Program-made: the position numbers and the translations under genes
Notes under the pieces: generated by a model
Seen by the model: the letters and a program-made list of their open reading frames with translations, nothing else
Databases searched by the model: none
Told to the model about the DNA's origin: nothing
Assembly (NCBI GenBank): GCA_028291305.1
Contig: JAQGII010000468.1
Location: forward strand, 1-6,479
DNA length: 6,479 nt
Source of the DNA: Caulobacteraceae bacterium
GTDB taxonomy: Bacteria; Pseudomonadota; Alphaproteobacteria; Caulobacterales; Caulobacteraceae
Direction of reading: 5' to 3'
In this document: piece after piece, positions 1 through 5,590 of the stretch
How positions within the stretch are numbered: the stretch's first letter is position 1
Layout of the letters: each line of letters begins with the position of its first letter

Positions 1-330
1 AACGTTTCCGGCTCAGTGGGAACGATGGGGCCGGTAACCATCGTCAGCCGCCAGTTGGCGTAGCGCCTATTCGATCCCCGCCCAGACGATCCGGTTCAGG
101 TTCGGCCTCTGCGGAGACATGTTGGCCAGGCTGAAGGTCGCCTGCTTTTCTCCAAGGAACCGAAGTCGCCCACGGGAACCGGGTGGCCCCGGGTTTTCGC
201 CCGAGCGTCAATGTCGCCTTTCCATCCTGCCCGGCCATTTGTCGCGTCCGGTTTCGAGATCCCGGCCGGCGGCGGCAGGGCCGCAGGGCGCCAAATCCGG
301 ACTCGCCAACCGCTCCAGGTTCCAGACATT
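1..330 (-). pseudogene. DNA/RNA non-specific endonuclease (NUC/EndoG family) remnant, partial at left edge
   Basis: No single open frame codes for this gene; it appears when the minus-strand frames are read together. From higher to lower coordinates: RGHPVPVGDFGSLEKS (RGH at 183-191) resembles the family's active-site DRGH-x-x-P-x-x-D block; ATFSLANMSPQRPNLNR, continuing IVWAGIE (about 70-141), resembles the conserved N-M-x-P-Q...L-N-R-x-x-W...E block carrying the metal-binding Asn; MVTGPIVPTEPET (3-41) resembles the V-T-G-P strand that follows. Order and spacing fit the family, whose members cleave DNA and RNA with a His and a bound metal ion. The first and third blocks share one frame and the middle block is in another. 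This implies frameshifts near the TTTT run at 146-149 and near 42-60, plus an in-frame TAG at 67-69. The Asp of DRGH is Thr here. A further stretch ending near 327 (VWNLERLASPD) may be the N-terminal part, again in the other frame. The C-terminus lies outside the window. The family call rests on motif memory, not a search. Confidence 0.75.
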
Positions 331-713
331 CAGGCTGGTGCCGTCCCACACCGGCGCCACGGTTGAACGCACGTCGAGCGTCCGGGGGCCAGTCCGCGCG
401 ATAGGACAATTGCCGCCAAGGCTTTATTGGCGGCAAAAGCGAAATGATCCAACGCTAATGTCCGCAGTCCCTCTGTGGGCACCCCCTTCAGCGCAAGACG
501 TATTTGAAGGCTACGGCTCGTAGTCGGATGCTGCCATCTGTCCGGCCCGCAGAGCGCAGAGCGGCCTAACCCCGTCTACTTTTTCGGGGGGGATCAGTCG
601 GGACCGGGAGCCTCGGGCGAAGCGCGCGATGTGCGCTCGACCCATTTTGGACCTGGGCATCTGCTGAGCGGCTCCTATTTAAGGCTCAGCTGAGATCCAA
701 GGGCAGACGAAGA
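331..713. other. Gene-free region upstream of the esterase gene
   Basis: I see no credible gene here. The overlapping open frames on both strands are Arg/Pro/Gly-rich and show no family motif. The left part may still be the decayed 5' end and promoter of the endonuclease remnant. Small inverted repeats are present: CCCCG (570-574) with CGGGG (585-589), AGCGC (621-625) with GCGCT (633-637), and the larger hairpin at 659-696 listed separately. None is followed by a T tract, so none is a convincing intrinsic terminator. The promoter of the downstream operon should lie in the right-hand half, but I cannot pick out a confident -35/-10 pair. Confidence 0.5.
659..696. promoter_or_regulatory. Bulged inverted repeat just upstream of the esterase operon
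   Basis: GCTGAGC at 663-669 is perfectly complementary to GCTCAGC at 684-690, with a 14-nt AT-containing loop. The stem continues with ATCT (659-662) against AGAT (693-696) after a 2-nt bulge (691-692), giving 11 pairs in all. The right arm also contains the perfect palindrome CTCAGCTGAG (685-694). It ends 17 nt before the GTG at 714. With no T run following, an operator or a 5'-leader structure is more likely than a terminator. The role is inferred from position only. Confidence 0.35.
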
Positions 714-1778
714 GTGACATTCATGCGCAAAACAGATGCAGCCCGTGCATTCGCCGCGGCGGCTTTCATGCTGCTAGCGCCCGTCGCCATGGCGCAGACG
801 GGCCTCGCGCCGCGCGACGCGCCCGCGAAGCGCATTCCTGTTCCCGACGATGTCAGTCCTCAAATGCAAGCGGTCATCGCTCAGCCGCTGCACAGCGGCT
901 GGAATACGCCGCCGACTACGCCTGAGGGGTGGCGGGCGCTGGCCGACTCCCAGGCAGCGGCCGCCCCATCGTCGGTCGAACCGATGGCCAGACGGCTGCA
1001 CGTTAGGATTGCGCAGAGCACGCTCGGCGGGGTGAAGGTCTATCGCGTGACGCCCGAGACCATCCCGGCGCGCAACGCCAAACGCTTGCTTATCCATCTC
1101 CATGGCGGCTGCTACGTGCTCAACCCTCACGAGGCCGCCCTGGGCGAGGCCGTGCTGATGGCCGGCTTCAGCCGCACGCCCGTCATCTCCGTCGACTACC
1201 GGATGCCGCCAACGGCCTATTTCCCGGCGGCGCTCGACGACGCGACGGCCGTCTACGCCGCAGCCCTGAAAACGACCAAGCCGAAGGACATCGGCGTGTT
1301 TGGCAGCTCCGCCGGGGGTGCGCTCACCCTGGAGGTGATGCTGCGCGCCAAGCAACAGCGCCTGCCGACACCGGGAGCCATAGCGGTCGGTACGCCAATG
1401 GCGGACGAGAAGGAGCACGGCGACACGATGCAGACGAACGCCATGGTCGACAACGTCCTGGTGTCGCCGAGCGGGTTCTGCGACGCGGCGGCCCGCTTCT
1501 ACGCCCGCGGCCACGACATGGCCGACCCGATGATCTCGCCGCTGAACGGCGACCTGCACAACTTTCCGCCGACCATACTGACTAGCGGCACGCGCGACCT
1601 GCTGCTGAGCGATACGGTCCGCACCCACCAAAAGCTGCTGCAGTCCGGCGTCGAGGCCGAGCTGCTGGTGTTCGAGGCGATGTCCCACGCCCAGTACACC
1701 TTCGACGACCGCATCCCCGAGGACCGGCAGGCCTTCACCGAAATCAGCGCCTTCTTTGACCGGCATCTGGGTCACTGA
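714..1778 (+). CDS. Exported alpha/beta hydrolase, hormone-sensitive lipase (HSL, type IV) family esterase
   Basis: Probably a serine carboxyl-ester hydrolase acting outside the cytoplasm. The N-terminus is a good signal peptide: a basic start (MRKTDAAR), an Ala-rich hydrophobic core and an AMA-Q type cleavage site near residues 26-28. After it comes an HSL-family alpha/beta-hydrolase fold. The oxyanion-hole motif is HGGC at 130-133 (family HGGG), SVDYR lies at 159-163, FPAALDD at 170-176, and the nucleophile elbow GSSAGG at 197-202 has Ser199. Asp295 (SGTRD) and His325 (MSH) complete the triad. The length of 354 aa equals a usual family domain of about 300 plus the leader. Two family positions differ: the fourth residue of HGGG is Cys, and the Asp of GDSAGG is Ser. 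The start may be the GTG at 714 or the ATG at 723 (351 aa); a GAG-containing purine stretch lies about 7 nt before the ATG, which I slightly prefer. It is the first gene of a pair with the MetX-like gene 2 nt downstream. The substrate is unknown. Confidence 0.9.
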   Translation: MTFMRKTDAARAFAAAAFMLLAPVAMAQTGLAPRDAPAKRIPVPDDVSPQMQAVIAQPLHSGWNTPPTTPEGWRALADSQAAAAPSSVEPMARRLHVRIAQSTLGGVKVYRVTPETIPARNAKRLLIHLHGGCYVLNPHEAALGEAVLMAGFSRTPVISVDYRMPPTAYFPAALDDATAVYAAALKTTKPKDIGVFGSSAGGALTLEVMLRAKQQRLPTPGAIAVGTPMADEKEHGDTMQTNAMVDNVLVSPSGFCDAAARFYARGHDMADPMISPLNGDLHNFPPTILTSGTRDLLLSDTVRTHQKLLQSGVEAELLVFEAMSHAQYTFDDRIPEDRQAFTEISAFFDRHLGH

Positions 1779-1780
1779 CG

Positions 1781-2752
1781 ATGGACCACCAGCTTCACGA
1801 GATCGCCGGCTTTTCGACCGCCGGCGGCGAGGCGCTCGGGCGCGCGGTCCTCGCCTATCGGACCTGGGGCGCGCTGAACCCCGCGGGCGACAACTGCATC
1901 GTCCTGCCCAGCTTTTTCACGGGCACCCATCGCGCCTATGCGAGCCTGATCGGACCCGGCCGGGCGCTCGATCCGGACCGCTGGTTCATCGTCGCGACGA
2001 ACGCCTTCGGCAACGGGCTTTCCAGTTCACCCAGCCATTCGGGCGAAGCCCCATTCCCGGTCATGACCTTGGCCGACAATGTGCGCGCCCAGTACGACCT
2101 TTTGTTCGGCCGCCTCGGCGTGAAGCGCATCGCGCTCGTCAGCGGCTGGTCCATGGGCGCGATGCAGGCCTACGCCTGGGCCGCGCTCTATCCGGACCGG
2201 GTCGAGCGGCTCCTGCCCTGGTGCGGCTCGGCCCGCTGCTGGCCGCTGAACCAGGTCTTCATCGAGGGGCTGCTGCGCACGCTCGAGGCCGATCCGACGC
2301 CTGAGCGTAAGGCAGGGCGGCGCGCGTTCGGCCGCTCCTATGCCGGCTGGGCCTATTCGGCGGATTATTACCGCAATGAGCGGTACCGCGAGCGCGGCTA
2401 CTCCAGCCTGGAGGCCTTCCTGGCCTCCTGGGAGGAGGATTACGTCCCCTGGGACTGGCGCGACCTCGTCGCCATGCTCGAGACCTGGCGTACCGCCCAG
2501 CCGGAGCGGCTGGTTCCGGGCGCGGACCTGAAGAGCTACCTCGGCAGGATTCGCGCACGGACGATCGTGATGCCCTGCGACCAGGACGCCTACTTCACCC
2601 TAGCGGAAAGCCGGATCGAGGCGTCCCTGATCCCCAGCGCCCGCCTCGAGGTAATCTCGTCCGACCACGGCCACGTCGCCGGCGCCCCGGGCCGCATTCC
2701 CGCCGTCACCGCGCAGGTCGAGCGCGCCCTGGCTGAACTGCTCAATTCGTAA
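1781..2752 (+). CDS. MetX-like alpha/beta hydrolase (homoserine acetyltransferase-related family)
   Basis: A cytoplasmic alpha/beta-hydrolase protein of 323 aa with no signal peptide. Residues 24-100 carry marks of the MetX-like family: LAYRTWGALN at 24-33, a TNAFGNGLSSSPS stretch at 73-85, and PFPVMTLADNVRAQ at 91-104. The nucleophile elbow GWSMGA (122-127) supplies Ser124. Asp269 in PCDQDAYF (265-272) and His298 in SDHGHVAG (294-301) are the likely triad partners. Residues 150-245 form the helical lid, rich in Trp and Tyr. True homoserine O-acetyltransferases are usually about 50 residues longer, with GGSMGG at the elbow and a different glycine/serine motif after the Asn. I therefore call the family but not methionine biosynthesis; it could be an acyltransferase or a hydrolase. 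The ATG lies 2 nt after the upstream TGA and lacks a strong Shine-Dalgarno, which suggests translational coupling to the esterase. No methionine genes are nearby. Confidence 0.88.
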   Translation: MDHQLHEIAGFSTAGGEALGRAVLAYRTWGALNPAGDNCIVLPSFFTGTHRAYASLIGPGRALDPDRWFIVATNAFGNGLSSSPSHSGEAPFPVMTLADNVRAQYDLLFGRLGVKRIALVSGWSMGAMQAYAWAALYPDRVERLLPWCGSARCWPLNQVFIEGLLRTLEADPTPERKAGRRAFGRSYAGWAYSADYYRNERYRERGYSSLEAFLASWEEDYVPWDWRDLVAMLETWRTAQPERLVPGADLKSYLGRIRARTIVMPCDQDAYFTLAESRIEASLIPSARLEVISSDHGHVAGAPGRIPAVTAQVERALAELLNS

Positions 2753-2783
2753 GCGCCGGGGCAGCGCCTCAACCGCTACATCG

Positions 2784-2797
2784 CCGTCGTGCGACGG
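2784..2797. terminator. Possible weak hairpin after the esterase operon
   Basis: CCGTCG and CGACGG form a perfect short inverted repeat 31 nt after the stop of the MetX-like gene (six pairs with a 2-nt loop, or five with a 4-nt loop). No T tract follows, so it is at best a weak or factor-assisted terminator or an RNA-stabilising end. The position fits; the function is inferred. Confidence 0.25.
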
Positions 2798-2830
2798 AGA
2801 ACGCCCTGAGTGCAAAGAGAGGTCCGCTGA

Positions 2831-2940
2831 CCACCCAGTCCTGTCGTTGCCACAGTCCGCATCAAAGCGGCTGGAGCCGCGCCCCCTTCGCGCCACGAGC
2901 GGAACTTGCGACCGCTCCAGAAAGGCGACATTCGCGGGCC
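2831..2940. repeat. Intergenic direct repeat, copy A
   Basis: The first 59 bases (2831-2889) match 3556-3614 at 50 of 59 positions without gaps. The match resumes at GCGCCAcGAGCGGAA (2890-2904), which copy B carries at 3625-3639 after a 10-nt insertion, and then fades out by about 2940. A shorter similarity (GTCCG) precedes it at 2822-2826. The repeat lies just outside the 3' end of the minus-strand orphan gene. It contains the small dyads CCGC-N6-GCGG (2857-2870) and CGGC-N4-GCCG (2868-2879), both preserved in copy B. No coding capacity is seen, so I read it as a dispersed extragenic element or a duplication scar. Confidence 0.7.
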
Positions 2941-2988
2941 ACGCTCAACGGGGATTTCCGACCCATAGCGGACGTTGGTGGTTTCTGA

Positions 2989-3465
2989 CTAAGGCACGGT
3001 GGCGGGATCAATTTTCACGAGAGGAAATTTGCGTCGCCAACGGCGATCAACACGCATGACGTCCGCGTTGGACAACGGCGGATATTCCGCAGATGGCTTG
3101 GGCAGGGTTTCTCCCAGGGCCTGACAAGCATTCCGTCGCATCATGACGGAATAGTATATCAGGTATAGGTTATCCGCCGCCCCAAAGCCTTTCGTGCTAG
3201 TGCGAAAGTCGCGCTCAGCCGCTTGAGCGCAAGACTTAGACAAGTCATATCGTTTGGTCTGGAACGCGCAAATGCTGACTTGAAGGTTCATGTAAGCGGG
3301 GAGATTTTTTGTAGGCCAAGACTGGCCGAATAAGATTCCCGCCTTTTCTATGAGGGACCAACCCTTCTCCGCCTGATCTGCTGCAGAGAATTTCTCCGCA
3401 TCAACGAGCAGGAAGACAGCCCGAGCCATGTCGAATAGCCGCCTGCACGCCGACCATACGCCCAC
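2989..3465 (-). CDS. Hypothetical helical protein (orphan gene between direct repeats)
   Basis: I do not recognise the family. The 158-aa product looks like real protein. It has long amphipathic helices (SAADQAEKGWSLIEKAGILF near 28-47; the Tyr/Leu-rich LPAYMNLQVSICAFQTKRYD near 54-73; AADNLYLIYYSVMMRRNACQ near 96-115), a balanced composition, and spacing like helical-repeat (TPR-like) proteins. It ends in a basic, proline-containing tail. No signal peptide or clear catalytic motif is seen, though the first 25 residues are hydrophobic in part. The start is uncertain: GTG at 3463-3465, or ATG at 3427-3429 (146 aa) with AGGCGG about 8 nt upstream. The frame stays open to 3513 without a better start, so the gene may have lost its 5' end. 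Two counted 60-base samples (3241-3300 and 3301-3360) have 29 and 28 G/C, against 42 of 60 in a sample of the SDR gene (5101-5160), so base composition differs from its neighbours. Together with the flanking repeats this suggests acquisition by transfer. Confidence 0.6.
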   Translation of the reverse strand: MGVWSACRRLFDMARAVFLLVDAEKFSAADQAEKGWSLIEKAGILFGQSWPTKNLPAYMNLQVSICAFQTKRYDLSKSCAQAAERDFRTSTKGFGAADNLYLIYYSVMMRRNACQALGETLPKPSAEYPPLSNADVMRVDRRWRRKFPLVKIDPATVP

Positions 3466-3555
3466 GCGCGTTTCCCGTAATAAGAACGTCAGCCGATAGC
3501 CGACCTGAGGACCTTAGCATTGCTGCGCTGCCAACGGGCAGTCAACGTCCGTAAT

Positions 3556-3675
3556 CCACCCCGTCCTGTCGTTGCCAGAGTCCGCATCGTAGCGGCCGGC
3601 GCCGTATCCCCTTCCGGCTGCTTGGCGCCATGAGCGGAAGTTAGCCCGGTTCCATATTGCGCACGTTCGGCGCAT
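3556..3675. repeat. Intergenic direct repeat, copy B
   Basis: This is the partner of the element at 2831-2940, in the same orientation and starting 725 bp downstream. The first 59 positions share 50 bases. An extra 10 nt (3615-3624) then precedes the shared GCGCCAtGAGCGGAA block, and the right part is more diverged. The two copies bracket the minus-strand orphan gene almost exactly; this one starts 90 nt beyond that gene's GTG. Both internal dyads are kept: CCGC at 3582-3585 with GCGG at 3592-3595, and CGGC at 3593-3596 with GCCG at 3601-3604. Confidence 0.7.
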
Positions 3676-3699
3676 CTCCGTCTGCCACAAGCGCTTTAA

Positions 3700-3722
3700 G
3701 GCTGAGATATCGCGGCTGAGAT
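3700..3722. repeat. Short tandem-spaced direct repeat at the LysR 3' end
   Basis: GGCTGAGAT occurs at 3700-3708 and again at 3714-3722, the second overlapping the last base of the LysR stop codon. The 14-nt period and the position suggest a small local duplication. No hairpin with a T tract for LysR transcription is visible here. Confidence 0.4.
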
Positions 3723-4645
3723 CATCGTCGCGCCTGTTCGCGGATCAGATCGATGAAGGCGCGCAACCGGGCGGGAATGTTGCGGCGGCTCGGATAATAG
3801 AGACAAAGACCCGGGAATTCCGGCGACCAGTCTTCCAGAACCGGCCGCAAGAGACCGGCTTCGATCGACCCCGCGGTCGCGATGTCGGAGAGATAGGCCA
3901 CGCCCTCTCCGGCCAGGGCGGCCTGCAGCATCAGGTCGCCGTCGTCGAGGATCAATTGGCCCGGGACGTCTACCGCGACGGCTTCACCACGCTTTTCAAA
4001 TTCCCAGCGATAGATCGTCCCGTTCCCCGTGCGTCGGCGAATGCAGCGGTGCTGCGCCAGCTCAGCCGGAGTCTTTGGCCGCCGGCGCCCCGAAAAATAG
4101 GCGGGGGAGCCGACGACGATAGAGCGTATCGGACGGGTGATCGGTACGGCGATCATGTCGGGCGGGACAAACTCTTCGAGCCGCACGCCGGCGTCGAAGC
4201 CGTGCCCGACGATGTCCACCATCGCCCCTTCGGTCACCATGTCCACCGCCACCCGCGGATAGCGGCGCATGTACTCGAACACCAGCGGCGCGAGGATCAT
4301 CCGCCCTGCGCCGATCGGCAGATTCAGACGCAAGACGCCTGCCGGTTCGGCGCGATGTTCATCGATGTGTTCGATGGCGGTGCGGATCGCAGCCAAAGCC
4401 GGGGCGACTTCCGCGACGAACTGCTCGCCTTCGGCGGACAGGGCGACGCTGCGTGTGGTGCGGTTGAATAGGCGAACGCCCAGGCGCGCCTCCAGCACCG
4501 CCACCGCATGGCTGAGCGCCGAAGAGGACATGTCGAGCTCGCGCGCCGCAACCCGGAAGCCGCCGTGCCGGGCCACAGCCACCACCGCTTCGAGCTCCAG
4601 CTGGCTCGCCCTCATTGCGCGAGTTTTTGCATCAGCCTGCGCCAT
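3722..4645 (-). CDS. LysR-family transcriptional regulator
   Basis: A DNA-binding regulator that normally works as a tetramer and responds to a small co-inducer. Residues about 14-72 form the winged helix-turn-helix with the family pattern: GGFRVAARELDMSSSALSHA at 28-47, then LEARLGVRLFNRTTRSVALS at 51-70 and AEGEQF at 71-76. A linker helix (77-98) leads to the periplasmic-binding-protein-like effector domain (about 102-304), which includes LRLNLPIGAGRMILAPLV at 105-122, GFDAGVRL at 149-156 and AALAGEGVAYLSD at 242-254. The length of 307 aa is normal for the family and the gene looks intact. An alternative ATG at 4613-4615 (297 aa) would place the helix-turn-helix at the more usual distance from the N-terminus, and neither start has a good Shine-Dalgarno. 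The gene is divergent from the SDR pair with 65 bp between starts, the usual arrangement for a regulator of the neighbouring operon and of itself. The effector is unknown. Confidence 0.95.
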   Translation of the reverse strand: MAQADAKTRAMRASQLELEAVVAVARHGGFRVAARELDMSSSALSHAVAVLEARLGVRLFNRTTRSVALSAEGEQFVAEVAPALAAIRTAIEHIDEHRAEPAGVLRLNLPIGAGRMILAPLVFEYMRRYPRVAVDMVTEGAMVDIVGHGFDAGVRLEEFVPPDMIAVPITRPIRSIVVGSPAYFSGRRRPKTPAELAQHRCIRRRTGNGTIYRWEFEKRGEAVAVDVPGQLILDDGDLMLQAALAGEGVAYLSDIATAGSIEAGLLRPVLEDWSPEFPGLCLYYPSRRNIPARLRAFIDLIREQARR

Positions 4646-4710
4646 TTTGGTCGGCTTATCAGATCAGTGTCGCGGTGTCACATCTGCCTCACCAACCAAC
4701 GGAGGCACGA
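4646..4710. promoter_or_regulatory. Divergent LysR/SDR control region with a T-N11-A dyad
   Basis: This is the 65-bp gap between the LysR start and the first SDR start. The 15-mer GTGTCGCGGTGTCAC (4667-4681) is an imperfect dyad with five of seven arm pairs matching about the G at 4674. T4668 and A4680 are separated by exactly 11 bases, as in the LysR-type box. A second element, ATCAG repeated directly (4658-4667), abuts it. The dyad is centred 29 nt from the LysR ATG and 37 nt from the SDR ATG. I cannot assign a confident -35/-10 on either strand. Control by LysR is inferred from layout and the box. Confidence 0.5.
4701..4705 (+). promoter_or_regulatory. Shine-Dalgarno GGAGG that fixes the first SDR start
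   Basis: GGAGG ends 5 nt before the ATG at 4711. The same frame is open upstream to 4615, but that extension would overlap the divergent LysR gene and adds residues before the MSKTWLITG start typical of SDRs. The site therefore decides the start. Confidence 0.85.
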
Positions 4711-5544
4711 ATGTCTAAGACATGGCTCATAACCGGAAGTTCGCGCGGCCTCGGCCGCGCACTCGCCGAAGCGGTGCTTGGTGCGGGCGACAATCTCGTC
4801 GCCACGGCCCGGAACACTCGCGGCCTCGAGGACCTGTCGGATCGCTACGCCCAGGTGATTCTGCGGCCGCTCGACGTGACCGACTTTGGCGCGGCGCAAG
4901 CCGCGGTAAACGCCGCGGTCGAACGCTTCGGCCGACTGGACGTGGTGGCGAATGTGGCCGGCTACGGAAATCTCGGCCCGATCGAAGACACCAGCATCGA
5001 GGACTTCCGCGCGCAGATCGACACCAACCTTTTCGGACCGATCCACTTGTCGAAGGCCGCGATCCCGATCATGCGCGCCCAGGGCTCAGGCCACATCCTC
5101 AACTTCTCGTCCGTCGGAGGACGGATCGGATCGACGGGCCGGGCCCCCTATTCGGCCGCGAAGTTTGGGGTCGAGGGCTTTTCGGAAGCGATGGTGACCG
5201 AACTGGCGCCGCTGGGCGTCAAGGTGACCGTCTTCGAGCCCGGCGGTTTTCGGACCGACTTCGCTGGCTCGTCCCAGACAATCCACAAGATCCGCCCGGA
5301 ATACGACGCCACCGTGGGTCAAGCGGCGCGGTTCCAGCGTGACTACGACGGCAAGCAACCCGGCGACCCGGCCAAGGCGGCCCAGGCGATCCTCAAGGTC
5401 GTCGGCATGGACGATCCGCCGCTCCGTCTACTGCTCGGCAGCGATGCGGTCAGGATCGTCGGGAGCGCCGACGCCCGAAAGGCCGAGGCCGACCGCAAAT
5501 GGAGCGACCTCAGTGCTTCGACGGACTTCGCGGTCGCGTCCTGA
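4711..5544 (+). CDS. Classical short-chain dehydrogenase/reductase, 17beta-HSD-like
   Basis: A cytoplasmic NAD(P)(H)-dependent oxidoreductase of 277 aa acting on an unknown alcohol or carbonyl. The Rossmann fold starts at once, with cofactor motif TGSSRGLG at 8-15. DVT at 55-57 contacts the adenine. NVAG at 81-84 stands in the NNAG position, with the second Asn replaced by Val. The catalytic set is Asn106, Ser134, Tyr147 and Lys151 (YSAAK, 147-151). EPGGFRT at 176-182 is the usual PG motif after strand 6. Arg12 and Arg34 favour NADP(H) over NAD(H), as known for this group. The C-terminal 80 residues (187-277) are the variable substrate region and end in STDF-AVAS. It is the first gene of a pair, divergent from LysR. 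SDRs of this length and pattern have widely varying substrates, so I give no gene name. All catalytic residues are present, so it should be active. Confidence 0.93.
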   Translation: MSKTWLITGSSRGLGRALAEAVLGAGDNLVATARNTRGLEDLSDRYAQVILRPLDVTDFGAAQAAVNAAVERFGRLDVVANVAGYGNLGPIEDTSIEDFRAQIDTNLFGPIHLSKAAIPIMRAQGSGHILNFSSVGGRIGSTGRAPYSAAKFGVEGFSEAMVTELAPLGVKVTVFEPGGFRTDFAGSSQTIHKIRPEYDATVGQAARFQRDYDGKQPGDPAKAAQAILKVVGMDDPPLRLLLGSDAVRIVGSADARKAEADRKWSDLSASTDFAVAS

Positions 5545-5578
5545 GGGGCGTCACCGGGACCATCACCCCACTACTCAT

Positions 5579-5582
5579 GGAG
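5579..5582 (+). promoter_or_regulatory. Shine-Dalgarno GGAG for the second SDR
   Basis: GGAG ends 8 nt before the ATG at 5591. The frame is open back to 5339, overlapping the first SDR, but the upstream extension is Arg/Pro-rich shadow sequence. The start at 5591 gives the expected short N-terminus before the cofactor motif. Confidence 0.8.
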
Positions 5583-5590
5583 CCTTTCAA

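Noticed and set aside
458..500. Possible third copy of the intergenic repeat (AATGTCCGC...CCCCCTTC)
   Set aside because: Only short scattered words are shared with copies A and B, and I could not align it without many gaps, so it is not supported.
119..523. Open frame of 134 codons on the plus strand in the left gene-free region
   Set aside because: It is Arg/Pro/Ser-rich and has no recognised motif. The minus strand of its left half carries the endonuclease remnant, so this frame is a shadow.
570..589. CCCCG/CGGGG inverted repeat as an intrinsic terminator
   Set aside because: The stem is only 5 bp with a 10-nt loop and no T tract follows on either strand; the Ts lie in the loop.
774..1775. 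Long open frame (333 codons) on the minus strand opposite the esterase gene
   Set aside because: Its translation is Arg/Gly/His/Val-rich without motifs, and the plus strand here carries a complete, motif-supported esterase. Long antisense frames are expected in GC-rich genes.
1781..2752. Calling the second hydrolase homoserine O-acetyltransferase (metX)
   Set aside because: It is shorter than typical MetX, has GWSMGA rather than GGSMGG, and has no methionine-pathway neighbours. Only the broader family is justified.
4615..4710. Upstream extension of the first SDR gene
   Set aside because: It overlaps the start of the divergent LysR gene and the probable operator, whereas the ATG at 4711 has a strong GGAGG and the usual SDR N-terminus.
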